From Bacteroidales bacterium (GTDB lineage: Bacteria > Bacteroidota > Bacteroidia > Bacteroidales > DTU049): a stretch of DNA of 7,175 nucleotides. Under the pieces are notes generated by a model. The model had not been told where the DNA came from. It did not search any database and saw nothing but the letters and a program-made list of their open reading frames with translations. Position numbers and translations under genes: made by a program. Within the stretch, counting starts at the first letter, position 1; every line of letters starts with the position of its first letter. The stretch is from assembly GCA_018056215.1 (NCBI GenBank), contig JAGPGB010000058.1, forward strand, positions 1 through 7,175, written 5' to 3'. This document shows, one piece after another, positions 1 to 6,267 of the stretch.

Positions 1-2438
1 TCAGTTACCCAAGTATATGAAACCACATTTCTTATTTGCAGTAGATTTAATACTTCTAAGCTAAGCCAGCATTCTTTTAATGCTTTAGCTATTTTAGAAT
101 TTCCAGTAAATAATTTAGCAGAGAAACCAATGTCTACTCTTCTATATGGAGATGTTCGGTTTGTTTGTAAATATTTTTTATTACCTGGGGGACCAAATGG
201 TAGTCCAGTACCAAATTGCAGAGCTAAATTCATTTTGAAATTTGGATGATTTGGTATGTAATCTTGAAAAAATAATGAAATATTTACTCGTTGGTCACCA
301 GGACGTGGTACATAGCCAGGCATTACTTTTTCACTATCTACAGGCACATTATTTAATGTATAATTGGGTATTATTCGTTCTCCTTCGCTATTATAATAAA
401 TGTAGTAGTAATCACCTATGATATCTTCTGCAGTTTTCATAACTGAAACGCTAATCCAAGAATCTACCTCTGGCACAAATTCACCATATAATTTCATATC
501 AATGCCTGTAGCATATCCTTTTGATCTCTGCTCGGGCAAATATCTTATTCTAATATTATCTACTACATAGGGGATTAGGTCATAAAGATATTTATAGTAA
601 GCTTCAGTAACAAATTTAAATGGTCTTTCCCAAGCTTGGAAAGAATATTCCATTCCTACAACAGCATGAACAGATTTTTGATTTGGAATATCCTCATAAA
701 TTGTACCATCCCATCCTACCATTTCTTTCCAAAATGGTGGCTGCTGATATAGTCCTAATGACACTCTGAAAGCCATTAATCTCTGCCATTCTGGAGTATA
801 GCTAATAGAAAAACGAGGACTAAACATAAAGGTATTATTGATACTATAATATCCTCCTCTTACTCCTAATATTGTAGTCATTGTTCCTTTGCCTTCAAAC
901 TTTTTTGTCCAGCTATCTTGCAAATAACTTGAAATAATCCAATTAGCTGTAGTTTGTTTATTTTTAATAAATTCATACAATTCTAAAGGTTTGTATGGCT
1001 GTGGTTGTGTATATCCTATGCTATCGGCAATTGTAGGTAGTGAATAGCCAGCAGAATCCATATATATCCACTCTCTCATGTTGAAATCAAACCAATTACC
1101 TTGTCCTTTTATTCCAAAATCTAAATTATGATTCCCTATTTTATGAGAAATTTTTTCTTCTAAATATGCTACTTGCAGGTCTAGATAATTCCTCCCATGA
1201 TTTAGATAGCTGCCTATACCCATTAGCTCTCCTTCTCTGCCAAAAGTTTCTGATTCATAATCTATTTCTAAAGTATGCATCCAATATTGACTTAAAACAT
1301 CAAAAATTTCTTGTTCATTAGAATGATAAGTATTAAAAATAGTTTTGAAAATAGTATTAGAATCTGTAATATACGTCCATTTGAGTCCACCTATCCACAT
1401 ATTATATAAATTTTTTTCTGCTCCTTCGAAATACATATTTATTTTATATGTTTCGCTAATAGTACCAAAGGATGTTTCACGAGATTTTGGATAAAATGTG
1501 AATTGATTATAATTCCAATAACCAAGTGCTGCTATCTCTGAATGTTTATTTATTTGATAGGTTAGATAGGTCTGAAAATCAAAAATTTTTGGGAAATAAT
1601 CACCACTTGTAGGTAATGATTTGAGTATGTATTTATTAGTTTTATATCTGAAACCAGCTAAATATGTAAATTTATTTTTAAATAAAGTCCCAACAGTTGA
1701 AATATTAGTAGATAATAAGCTAGCTTGAATGGTTGTGATTTTTTCTGTCGGTCTAATGTATGTAGCATCTAATACAGAAGACATTTTATCTCCATATCTA
1801 GCTTCGAATCCTCCAGATGAAAAATCAATAGAACCTATGAGATCAGAATTCAAAAAACTCAAACCTTCCTGTTCACTGCTACGCGTAAGTATTGGTCTAT
1901 ATATTTCAAAATCATTGACATAGACTAAGTTTTCATCATAGTTGCCACCCCTCACTGAATATTGACTACTCAATTCATTACTAGATTGTACTCCCATTCC
2001 CATTAATTTAATTAATGTCTCTACTTGTCCACCAGTAGTAGGTAATAATTGCACTTTTTTAGGATCTAATCTTTGAATACCTTTAGCTAAATCTACTTGC
2101 TCAGTAACTTCTATTTGTGGCAGTATAGTATTTAATGTTGTTAAAGTATAATCTTTATTGATTTTTTTTTGAGGTTTTATCAAAGTATCATAAAAACGTT
2201 CGTAGCCAACAGTACTGATGCCTATTATCACTGTATCTCTATAAGGAAATGAAATTTCAAAATAGCCATTAATATTAGTGGATGTACCAATATTTGAGTT
2301 TACTATACCTATGTTAGCAAAAGGAATAGGGTCATTATTAGTATTTTTTATATTACCTGATAAAATTACTTTTTCTTGTGCCCAAGAGCATATAGGTAAA
2401 AGCAATAACAGTATTAAAAATCTAATGTAATGGCTCAT
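1..2438 (-). CDS. TonB-dependent outer-membrane receptor with N-terminal carboxypeptidase-like regulatory domain (3' end cut by window)
   Basis: This gene encodes an outer-membrane beta-barrel receptor that would import a ligand using TonB-ExbBD energy. I translated the frame from the ATG at 2438-2436 to the window edge and found 812 codons with no stop or frameshift. Residues 1-20 form a signal peptide ending in CSWA before Gln21. Residues about 25-110 are a carboxypeptidase-like regulatory beta-sandwich (PIPFANI, NINGYFEI, STVGYE). Residues about 125-228 are the plug, with the Bacteroidota hallmark YSVRGGNYDENLVYVNDFEIY and GGFEARYGDKMSSVLD. The rest is the barrel, ending in the typical late motifs FGTGLPFGPP and SPYRRVDIGFS, then WLSLEVLNLLQIRNVVSYTW. 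By comparison with relatives, only a few tens of residues lie outside the window. The start overlaps the upstream gene by 17 bases, suggesting coupled translation. The ligand is unknown, and no SusD partner is visible. Confidence 0.93.
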   Translation of the reverse strand, partial: MSHYIRFLILLLLLPICSWAQEKVILSGNIKNTNNDPIPFANIGIVNSNIGTSTNINGYFEISFPYRDTVIIGISTVGYERFYDTLIKPQKKINKDYTLTTLNTILPQIEVTEQVDLAKGIQRLDPKKVQLLPTTGGQVETLIKLMGMGVQSSNELSSQYSVRGGNYDENLVYVNDFEIYRPILTRSSEQEGLSFLNSDLIGSIDFSSGGFEARYGDKMSSVLDATYIRPTEKITTIQASLLSTNISTVGTLFKNKFTYLAGFRYKTNKYILKSLPTSGDYFPKIFDFQTYLTYQINKHSEIAALGYWNYNQFTFYPKSRETSFGTISETYKINMYFEGAEKNLYNMWIGGLKWTYITDSNTIFKTIFNTYHSNEQEIFDVLSQYWMHTLEIDYESETFGREGELMGIGSYLNHGRNYLDLQVAYLEEKISHKIGNHNLDFGIKGQGNWFDFNMREWIYMDSAGYSLPTIADSIGYTQPQPYKPLELYEFIKNKQTTANWIISSYLQDSWTKKFEGKGTMTTILGVRGGYYSINNTFMFSPRFSISYTPEWQRLMAFRVSLGLYQQPPFWKEMVGWDGTIYEDIPNQKSVHAVVGMEYSFQAWERPFKFVTEAYYKYLYDLIPYVVDNIRIRYLPEQRSKGYATGIDMKLYGEFVPEVDSWISVSVMKTAEDIIGDYYYIYYNSEGERIIPNYTLNNVPVDSEKVMPGYVPRPGDQRVNISLFFQDYIPNHPNFKMNLALQFGTGLPFGPPGNKKYLQTNRTSPYRRVDIGFSAKLFTGNSKIAKALKECWLSLEVLNLLQIRNVVSYTWVT

Positions 2439-3117
2439 TGTAGTAATATTGCTTATTTTCATTTTCTTTAGATGGATTACGTTTAAATTGTCCATCTTGC
2501 CATGCTTTTATAAATTCTGCCCAAGCGAAAGGATTTAATAGATTATTTGGTTTAATTAATTGTCCAGCAGAATAATTTTGATAGGTCATCTGCCTGATCA
2601 TCTGATTATATGATGATTGTCCGTCTCTAGCTACATAATTTAATTCTTTATCCTTCCATTCCATAAATGCAAGATTTTTTCTAGCACGTTCTAAATCGTC
2701 ATCAGGAGGCACTATATTAATAAAAGCTTCTTTAAATTTATCCTTGGATGGCCAGGGATAAATAACTGTTTTATCTAAATATATTGTGTCAGTAATCATT
2801 GGCTGTATTAAATTGTAAAATGTATGTTTCAATGTATCAGGAATCTTAAAATACACAGGTTTATATCCGACAAAGGTAAATACAATAGTTTGTCCTTTTT
2901 CTCCAACAATACTAAATAGCCCATTTATATTACTTATAGTTCCCATGTTAGTTTCTTTTATAAAAATATGTACAAATGGTATAGGCTTTAAACTATCTGC
3001 TGTTACAACTATCCCAGCAAATTCTATTAATTTATTTTGTTCTTTTTGTGCAAAACAGTAATTCATTAATAATATTAAAATTATTGTAATATAAAATTTC
3101 ACTCTATTTAAATACAT
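2422..3117 (-). CDS. Secreted carboxypeptidase-like regulatory domain protein, 231 residues
   Basis: The role of this protein is unknown. Residues 1-23 form a signal peptide (hydrophobic stretch 8-20, probable cleavage after CFA), so it should be exported. Residues about 31-115 are a CarboxypepD_reg-like beta-sandwich with PIPFVHIFI, the MGTISNINGLFSI turn and TFVGYKPVYF. The C-terminal half (about 116-231) is not a domain I can name. It begins with YPWPSKDKFKEAFINI, followed by an acidic PPDDDLERARKNLA stretch, and becomes polar and Asn/Lys/Tyr-rich at the end. Proteins of this shape are common in Bacteroidota and usually annotated only by the first domain. The last codons overlap the start of the receptor gene, and the domain resembles the receptor's own N-terminal domain. 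It is the first gene of the pair and has a candidate promoter at 3171-3178. It might assist the receptor or act in the envelope, but this is inference. Confidence 0.88.
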   Translation of the reverse strand: MYLNRVKFYITIILILLMNYCFAQKEQNKLIEFAGIVVTADSLKPIPFVHIFIKETNMGTISNINGLFSIVGEKGQTIVFTFVGYKPVYFKIPDTLKHTFYNLIQPMITDTIYLDKTVIYPWPSKDKFKEAFINIVPPDDDLERARKNLAFMEWKDKELNYVARDGQSSYNQMIRQMTYQNYSAGQLIKPNNLLNPFAWAEFIKAWQDGQFKRNPSKENENKQYYYNEPLH

Positions 3118-3170
3118 ATTAACGAAAAAATTATACTTTTTATTTGATTTTAATTTATTTCAACAATTGT

Positions 3171-3178
3171 CAAAATTA
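3171..3178 (-). promoter_or_regulatory. Candidate Bacteroidota -7 box for the regulatory-domain/receptor operon
   Basis: On the minus strand this reads TAATTTTG, a full match to the Bacteroidota -7 consensus TAnnTTTG. A TTAG at 3198-3201 (minus strand) lies 19 bases upstream and matches three of four bases of the TTTG -33 element at the usual spacing. Transcription from here would give a leader of roughly 45-50 bases before the ATG at 3117. The match is by eye only, and such octamers arise by chance in AT-rich DNA. Confidence 0.4.
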
Positions 3179-3213
3179 CAAATTATAAATAAATAACCTA
3201 AGATTATTTTATT

Positions 3214-3221
3214 TAATTTTG
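3214..3221 (+). promoter_or_regulatory. Possible distal -7 box upstream of PAP2
   Basis: This is TAATTTTG on the plus strand, matching TAnnTTTG. It would give a leader of about 100 bases before the PAP2 ATG. No TTG-type -33 element lies at the expected distance, so it is the weaker of the two plus-strand candidates by leader length and may be chance. Confidence 0.2.
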
Positions 3222-3303
3222 AATAATAAAAAGAGGTAATAAACTTTTAATTCATAAATAAATTTTGCATATTACTTAAATAATAGACAAATAAAAATTA
3301 TAT

Positions 3304-3311
3304 TAATTTTG
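3304..3311 (+). promoter_or_regulatory. Possible proximal -7 box for PAP2
   Basis: This is TAATTTTG, a full TAnnTTTG match ending 14 bases before the PAP2 ATG. Transcription would begin only about 7-10 bases before the start codon, giving a very short A-rich leader without a Shine-Dalgarno sequence. No clear -33 element is seen upstream. Confidence 0.33.
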
Positions 3312-3325
3312 TAAAAAATATTAAT

Positions 3326-3940
3326 ATGTTAGAGACAATATTAAGCTGGGATACACAATTATTATTATTAATTAATCATGCTAGAACTGATTTTTTAGAT
3401 ATAATTTTATATCTCGTTTCACAGCAATATTTTTGGATTCCTCTCTATGCAGCTGTAGTAATCTTGTTAATTATTCATTATAAAAAGAAATCGTGGGCTT
3501 ACATTTTATTATTTTTGATTTTATTATTATTCACAGATCAGTCATCTGTAATGATAAAAAAAAGTGTGAAAAGATTGCGACCATGTCATGAACCAGAAAT
3601 AGCCACTAATGTAATATTGATTAAAAATAAATGTGGTGGCAAATATAGTTTTGTATCATCTCATGCTACTAATTGCACGGGGTTTGCAGTATTAGCATGG
3701 TTATTACTAAAACCGTTTGCTAATAAAAAGTGGAAAAAATGGACAATGGGAATAATACTTTTCGGATTATATGCTTTTACTGTAGGATATAGTAGAGCAT
3801 ATTTAGGAGTACATTATCCTATTGATATCCTAAGTGGAGCAATATTAGGTGCATTTTTAGGTTGGTTTGTGTATTGGAGTAGCCATAAAATCTTCCCTAC
3901 ATTATTTACCCTCTCCCTTAAAGACAATAATAACAGTTAA
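3326..3940 (+). CDS. PAP2-family membrane phosphatase, 204 residues
   Basis: This is an integral inner-membrane phosphatase that should hydrolyse a lipid phosphate or pyrophosphate on the periplasmic side. All three PAP2 motifs are present. The first is K78-x6-R85-P86. The second is the SSH form of PSGH at 111-113, with His113 as general acid. The third is SRAYLGVHYPID at 156-167, with His163 as nucleophile and Asp167. Hydrophobic segments lie at about 24-50, 57-73, 117-130, 141-155 and 168-184. Cys87 and Cys103 flank the loop before the second motif and could form a disulfide. Substrate cannot be told: undecaprenyl pyrophosphate, a lipid A phosphate, or phosphatidate-type lipids are all possible. 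The adjacent sugar-phosphate transferase, which uses undecaprenyl phosphate, makes the first attractive. Its last 39 bases overlap that gene tail-to-tail; the shared part encodes only a polar, probably dispensable tail. Confidence 0.93.
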   Translation: MLETILSWDTQLLLLINHARTDFLDIILYLVSQQYFWIPLYAAVVILLIIHYKKKSWAYILLFLILLLFTDQSSVMIKKSVKRLRPCHEPEIATNVILIKNKCGGKYSFVSSHATNCTGFAVLAWLLLKPFANKKWKKWTMGIILFGLYAFTVGYSRAYLGVHYPIDILSGAILGAFLGWFVYWSSHKIFPTLFTLSLKDNNNS

Positions 3941-5353
3941 AATCAGAATTTTTAAATCGCTAAAAAGAGAAATATTATCTAAATAAAGTAGATCATAGTA
4001 TAATCTTTCTATCATTTGCTCGATATTTTCTGCATAACCATATTTCACTTGTCCCCAAGACGTTATACCTGGTTTCAGTTTAAACAATAATTTATAGTAA
4101 GGTACTATTTTTACTATTTGATCAATATAGTATTGTCTCTCTGGTCTGGGTCCTACTAGAGACATATCACCTTTAATCACATTAAAAAATTGTGGTAGCT
4201 CATCAAATCTATATTTTCGCATCACTCTACCCCAAGGAGTAACTCTATTATCATCTTTGCAACTCAATGCTGGTCCTCTTTCTTCAGCATTTACATACAT
4301 GCTACGAAATTTATAAATGTTAAATGGTATACCATATCTTCCTATTCTCTCTTGCTTGTAAATTATCGGGCCAGGAGAACTTTTTTTTACTTTATAAGCT
4401 ATAAATATTAATAATGGTAAAAGTAATATCAGTGCTACAACGGAAACAAAAATATCTATTGCTCTTTTCAAAAAACTCTGCCATGTAGATAACAAATATT
4501 TCGGTACATTTATATATGCTATATTAGAGAATGGATGTATTTTTACACTACTAGTAACTATGATATCTTTCACATCAGAAACAATATATAGATTTACATC
4601 AAATATATTTCTATTAGATAAAACATTAGATATTTTTTCATAATCTTCTGGCTTTAAAACAATATATGCGTCCTCTACATAATATTCTGTTATGATCCTA
4701 TCTATCTCATTTAATTTACATAAACACGGCAATTGATCTTTTAGAATATCTTCACCACCATTTATTTTAACGTAACCAATGACATTTTGCCCTGTATCAT
4801 ATCTATCTTTATTTATAGATTTATATACTTTTTCGGCTAAAGAATTATTACCAATTATTAAAGTATTAAAAACAATTTTCCCTTTTTTAATCTTTTTTTT
4901 AGTCCATGACATTAAAGATAATCGCAAAATATACGTTATCGAAAAGCTAATACCTAGATAAGAAAAATAAACATTATAGAGATATTTATAATGGTAATAT
5001 GGATAATCATCTAAGACGACAACAAAAAATACAATAGTAACAGCTATCAAACATTGTAGAAAAGTGGTGAATAGCTCTTTTAATCTACTTTTGCGATATA
5101 CCTCTCTATAGGAGTCTGAAAAAGCAAAAATAAAAATAAATATTAAAGGGATTACAATAGCACCTAAGTAAAAATTAGTATCACTAAAAATCATCTCTGA
5201 TAGAGAGCTAAAGTCATAGCTACCATGATATATTAAATTTTTTCTGTAAAAAGATAAAAATAACCATCCGCCGAGTGTAGCGATAACATCTAATACCAAA
5301 TAATAAATGGTATAGCATACTTTGTGTAATGGTGGTTCTATCCTTTCATTCAT
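3902..5353 (-). CDS. Polyprenyl-phosphate sugar-1-phosphate transferase (exopolysaccharide/O-antigen initiating enzyme), 483 residues
   Basis: This enzyme transfers a sugar-1-phosphate from a nucleotide sugar to undecaprenyl phosphate, the first membrane step of a capsule, exopolysaccharide or O-antigen unit. The N-terminal part has about four membrane segments (about 12-34, 61-78, 95-113, 125-147). A cytosolic Rossmann-like part follows, with LIIGNN at 165-170. A membrane hairpin lies at about 300-320, then the catalytic bacterial sugar transferase domain to the end. Diagnostic motifs are SPGPIIYKQERIG (326-338), KFRSM (348-352), DELPQ (384-388, with the Asp384-Glu385 catalytic dyad of the family) and GDMSLVGPRPE (395-405). 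Length and order fit the WcaJ/WbaP-type long form. The sugar (glucose, galactose or an amino sugar) cannot be assigned. The ATG is three bases downstream of the lipoprotein stop, so the two are cotranscribed. Confidence 0.95.
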   Translation of the reverse strand: MNERIEPPLHKVCYTIYYLVLDVIATLGGWLFLSFYRKNLIYHGSYDFSSLSEMIFSDTNFYLGAIVIPLIFIFIFAFSDSYREVYRKSRLKELFTTFLQCLIAVTIVFFVVVLDDYPYYHYKYLYNVYFSYLGISFSITYILRLSLMSWTKKKIKKGKIVFNTLIIGNNSLAEKVYKSINKDRYDTGQNVIGYVKINGGEDILKDQLPCLCKLNEIDRIITEYYVEDAYIVLKPEDYEKISNVLSNRNIFDVNLYIVSDVKDIIVTSSVKIHPFSNIAYINVPKYLLSTWQSFLKRAIDIFVSVVALILLLPLLIFIAYKVKKSSPGPIIYKQERIGRYGIPFNIYKFRSMYVNAEERGPALSCKDDNRVTPWGRVMRKYRFDELPQFFNVIKGDMSLVGPRPERQYYIDQIVKIVPYYKLLFKLKPGITSWGQVKYGYAENIEQMIERLYYDLLYLDNISLFSDLKILILTVIIVFKGEGK

Positions 5354-5356
5354 AAG

Positions 5357-6217
5357 CTATTGTGATGAAATTAATTTAATATTATCTAATAAAATTTTCC
5401 CTTCTACATTATTGCTTGTCTTTTCAGAACTAAAATATATTATAAAACTGCTAGTGGCACCATATCTAGTCGCTAATGGTGTAAGGTTAATATAAATTTT
5501 TTTCCATTCACTTGTCGGTTTTAGCACAATATATGGATATGTGAGTGGACCAGTATTAGTATAAACATTTACTCCTATCGTTAGATGTTCTGTACTTTTA
5601 TAATTTAATTCCAAAAAGTGCATAAAACCTGGATCTAAAGAATAACTATTTATAGTATATATAAAAACAGAATCTTCTGTATCAGTTAATGAAATAATGC
5701 CAGAGAATACACCTTCGAAAACATCATCATCATTATCTGTAGTTATTATAGTAGTATCACTCGTTGGAGAGCTATTAAATATAGTTCCTGCTGTTTCGAA
5801 ATCTTCTATAAAATGGAAATTAATACCATCCATATAGTTAAAAACTGGTTTTACTTTTGTGATACTATCTGGCACAAAAGTTACCTGAGTTACATAATTG
5901 TCATAAAAAGGATAAACAGCTCTGGTAGTAGTGATACCATTTAGTTTAATGCCTGGCATAATAATTAATTCATGTTTACCTTCATATAAAAGTGGTACTT
6001 TGGCTGGTAATTCATACACTCCATTAGCAGTGCCATCTACATATACCCATACAGTATTAATGGCGTGAGACGCAGACCCTTCTCCTGGTCTTACATTCAA
6101 ATCTACTTCATCAATTTGTAAATATGATGGTATTTGTTCTGCAGGATCTAACCATTCACACGATGTAATATTAAAAATAATAAAGATTACAAAAATTAAG
6201 AATAAATATTTCCTCAT
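5357..6217 (-). CDS. Uncharacterised lipoprotein with a C-terminal beta-sandwich, in a glycan gene cluster
   Basis: I do not recognise a named family. Residues 1-19 are a hydrophobic signal and ITSC (17-20) is a lipobox with Cys20 as the lipidated residue, so the product is a membrane-anchored lipoprotein; the acidic residue after Cys (CEWLD) is consistent with surface or outer-membrane sorting. Residues about 50-125 resemble a small PEGA-like beta domain (VWVYVDG, GVYELPAKVPLLYEGKHEL, IIMPGIKLNGI). Residues about 133-285 alternate strands ending in EWKKIYINLTPLA, FIIYFSS and GKILLDNIKLI, which looks like a jelly-roll, carbohydrate-binding-like fold. An acidic DNDDD loop at 161-165 might bind metal. 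It sits three bases upstream of the sugar transferase, and 50 bases after the oxidoreductase. A role in binding, anchoring or exporting the glycan is inferred from position only. Confidence 0.88.
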   Translation of the reverse strand: MRKYLFLIFVIFIIFNITSCEWLDPAEQIPSYLQIDEVDLNVRPGEGSASHAINTVWVYVDGTANGVYELPAKVPLLYEGKHELIIMPGIKLNGITTTRAVYPFYDNYVTQVTFVPDSITKVKPVFNYMDGINFHFIEDFETAGTIFNSSPTSDTTIITTDNDDDVFEGVFSGIISLTDTEDSVFIYTINSYSLDPGFMHFLELNYKSTEHLTIGVNVYTNTGPLTYPYIVLKPTSEWKKIYINLTPLATRYGATSSFIIYFSSEKTSNNVEGKILLDNIKLISSQ

Positions 6218-6225
6218 ATCTCGTT

Positions 6226-6240
6226 GTTAAATATATTAAC
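6226..6240. repeat. Inverted repeat GTTAA-N5-TTAAC before the lipoprotein gene
   Basis: Five-base perfect arms are separated by ATATA, 9 bases upstream of the lipoprotein start codon. The layout resembles an operator half-site pair, but the arms are short and AT-rich, so chance is plausible. Confidence 0.25.
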
Positions 6241-6241
6241 T

Positions 6242-6259
6242 ATAAAAATTAATTTTTAT
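6242..6259. repeat. Perfect 18-base palindrome in the oxidoreductase-lipoprotein gap
   Basis: The sequence ATAAAAATTAATTTTTAT equals its own reverse complement. It lies in the 50-base gap after the oxidoreductase stop and before the lipoprotein start. It contains no G or C, so a terminator hairpin would be weak; a protein-binding site or chance are alternatives. Confidence 0.35.
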
Positions 6260-6267
6260 TACAAAAA

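Larger units (their letters stand above)
3118..3325. other. Divergent intergenic promoter region
   Basis: This very AT-rich 208-base gap separates the minus-strand regulatory-domain/receptor operon from the plus-strand PAP2 gene, so it must hold promoters for both directions. It contains the octamer TAATTTTG three times: twice on the plus strand (3214-3221, 3304-3311) and once on the minus strand (3171-3178). I see no convincing small gene, RNA or strong hairpin. Confidence 0.7.

Noticed and set aside
1729..1923. Plus-strand open frame of 64 codons
   Set aside because: It lies antisense within the plug region of the receptor, whose frame is continuous and well supported; no recognisable protein features.
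2379..2438. Lipoprotein reading of the receptor N-terminus (LPIC, Cys17)
   Set aside because: The residue before Cys is Ile, poor for a lipobox, while CSWA followed by Gln is a normal signal peptidase I site, as expected for a barrel receptor.
3949..3966. TTTTTA and TAAAAA arms around AATCGC as a terminator for PAP2
   Set aside because: The stem is six A/T pairs only and lies inside the transferase coding sequence, so it would be too weak to act as an intrinsic terminator.
4779..4961. Plus-strand open frame of 60 codons
   Set aside because: It is antisense to the central part of the sugar-phosphate transferase and shows no family motif or leader.
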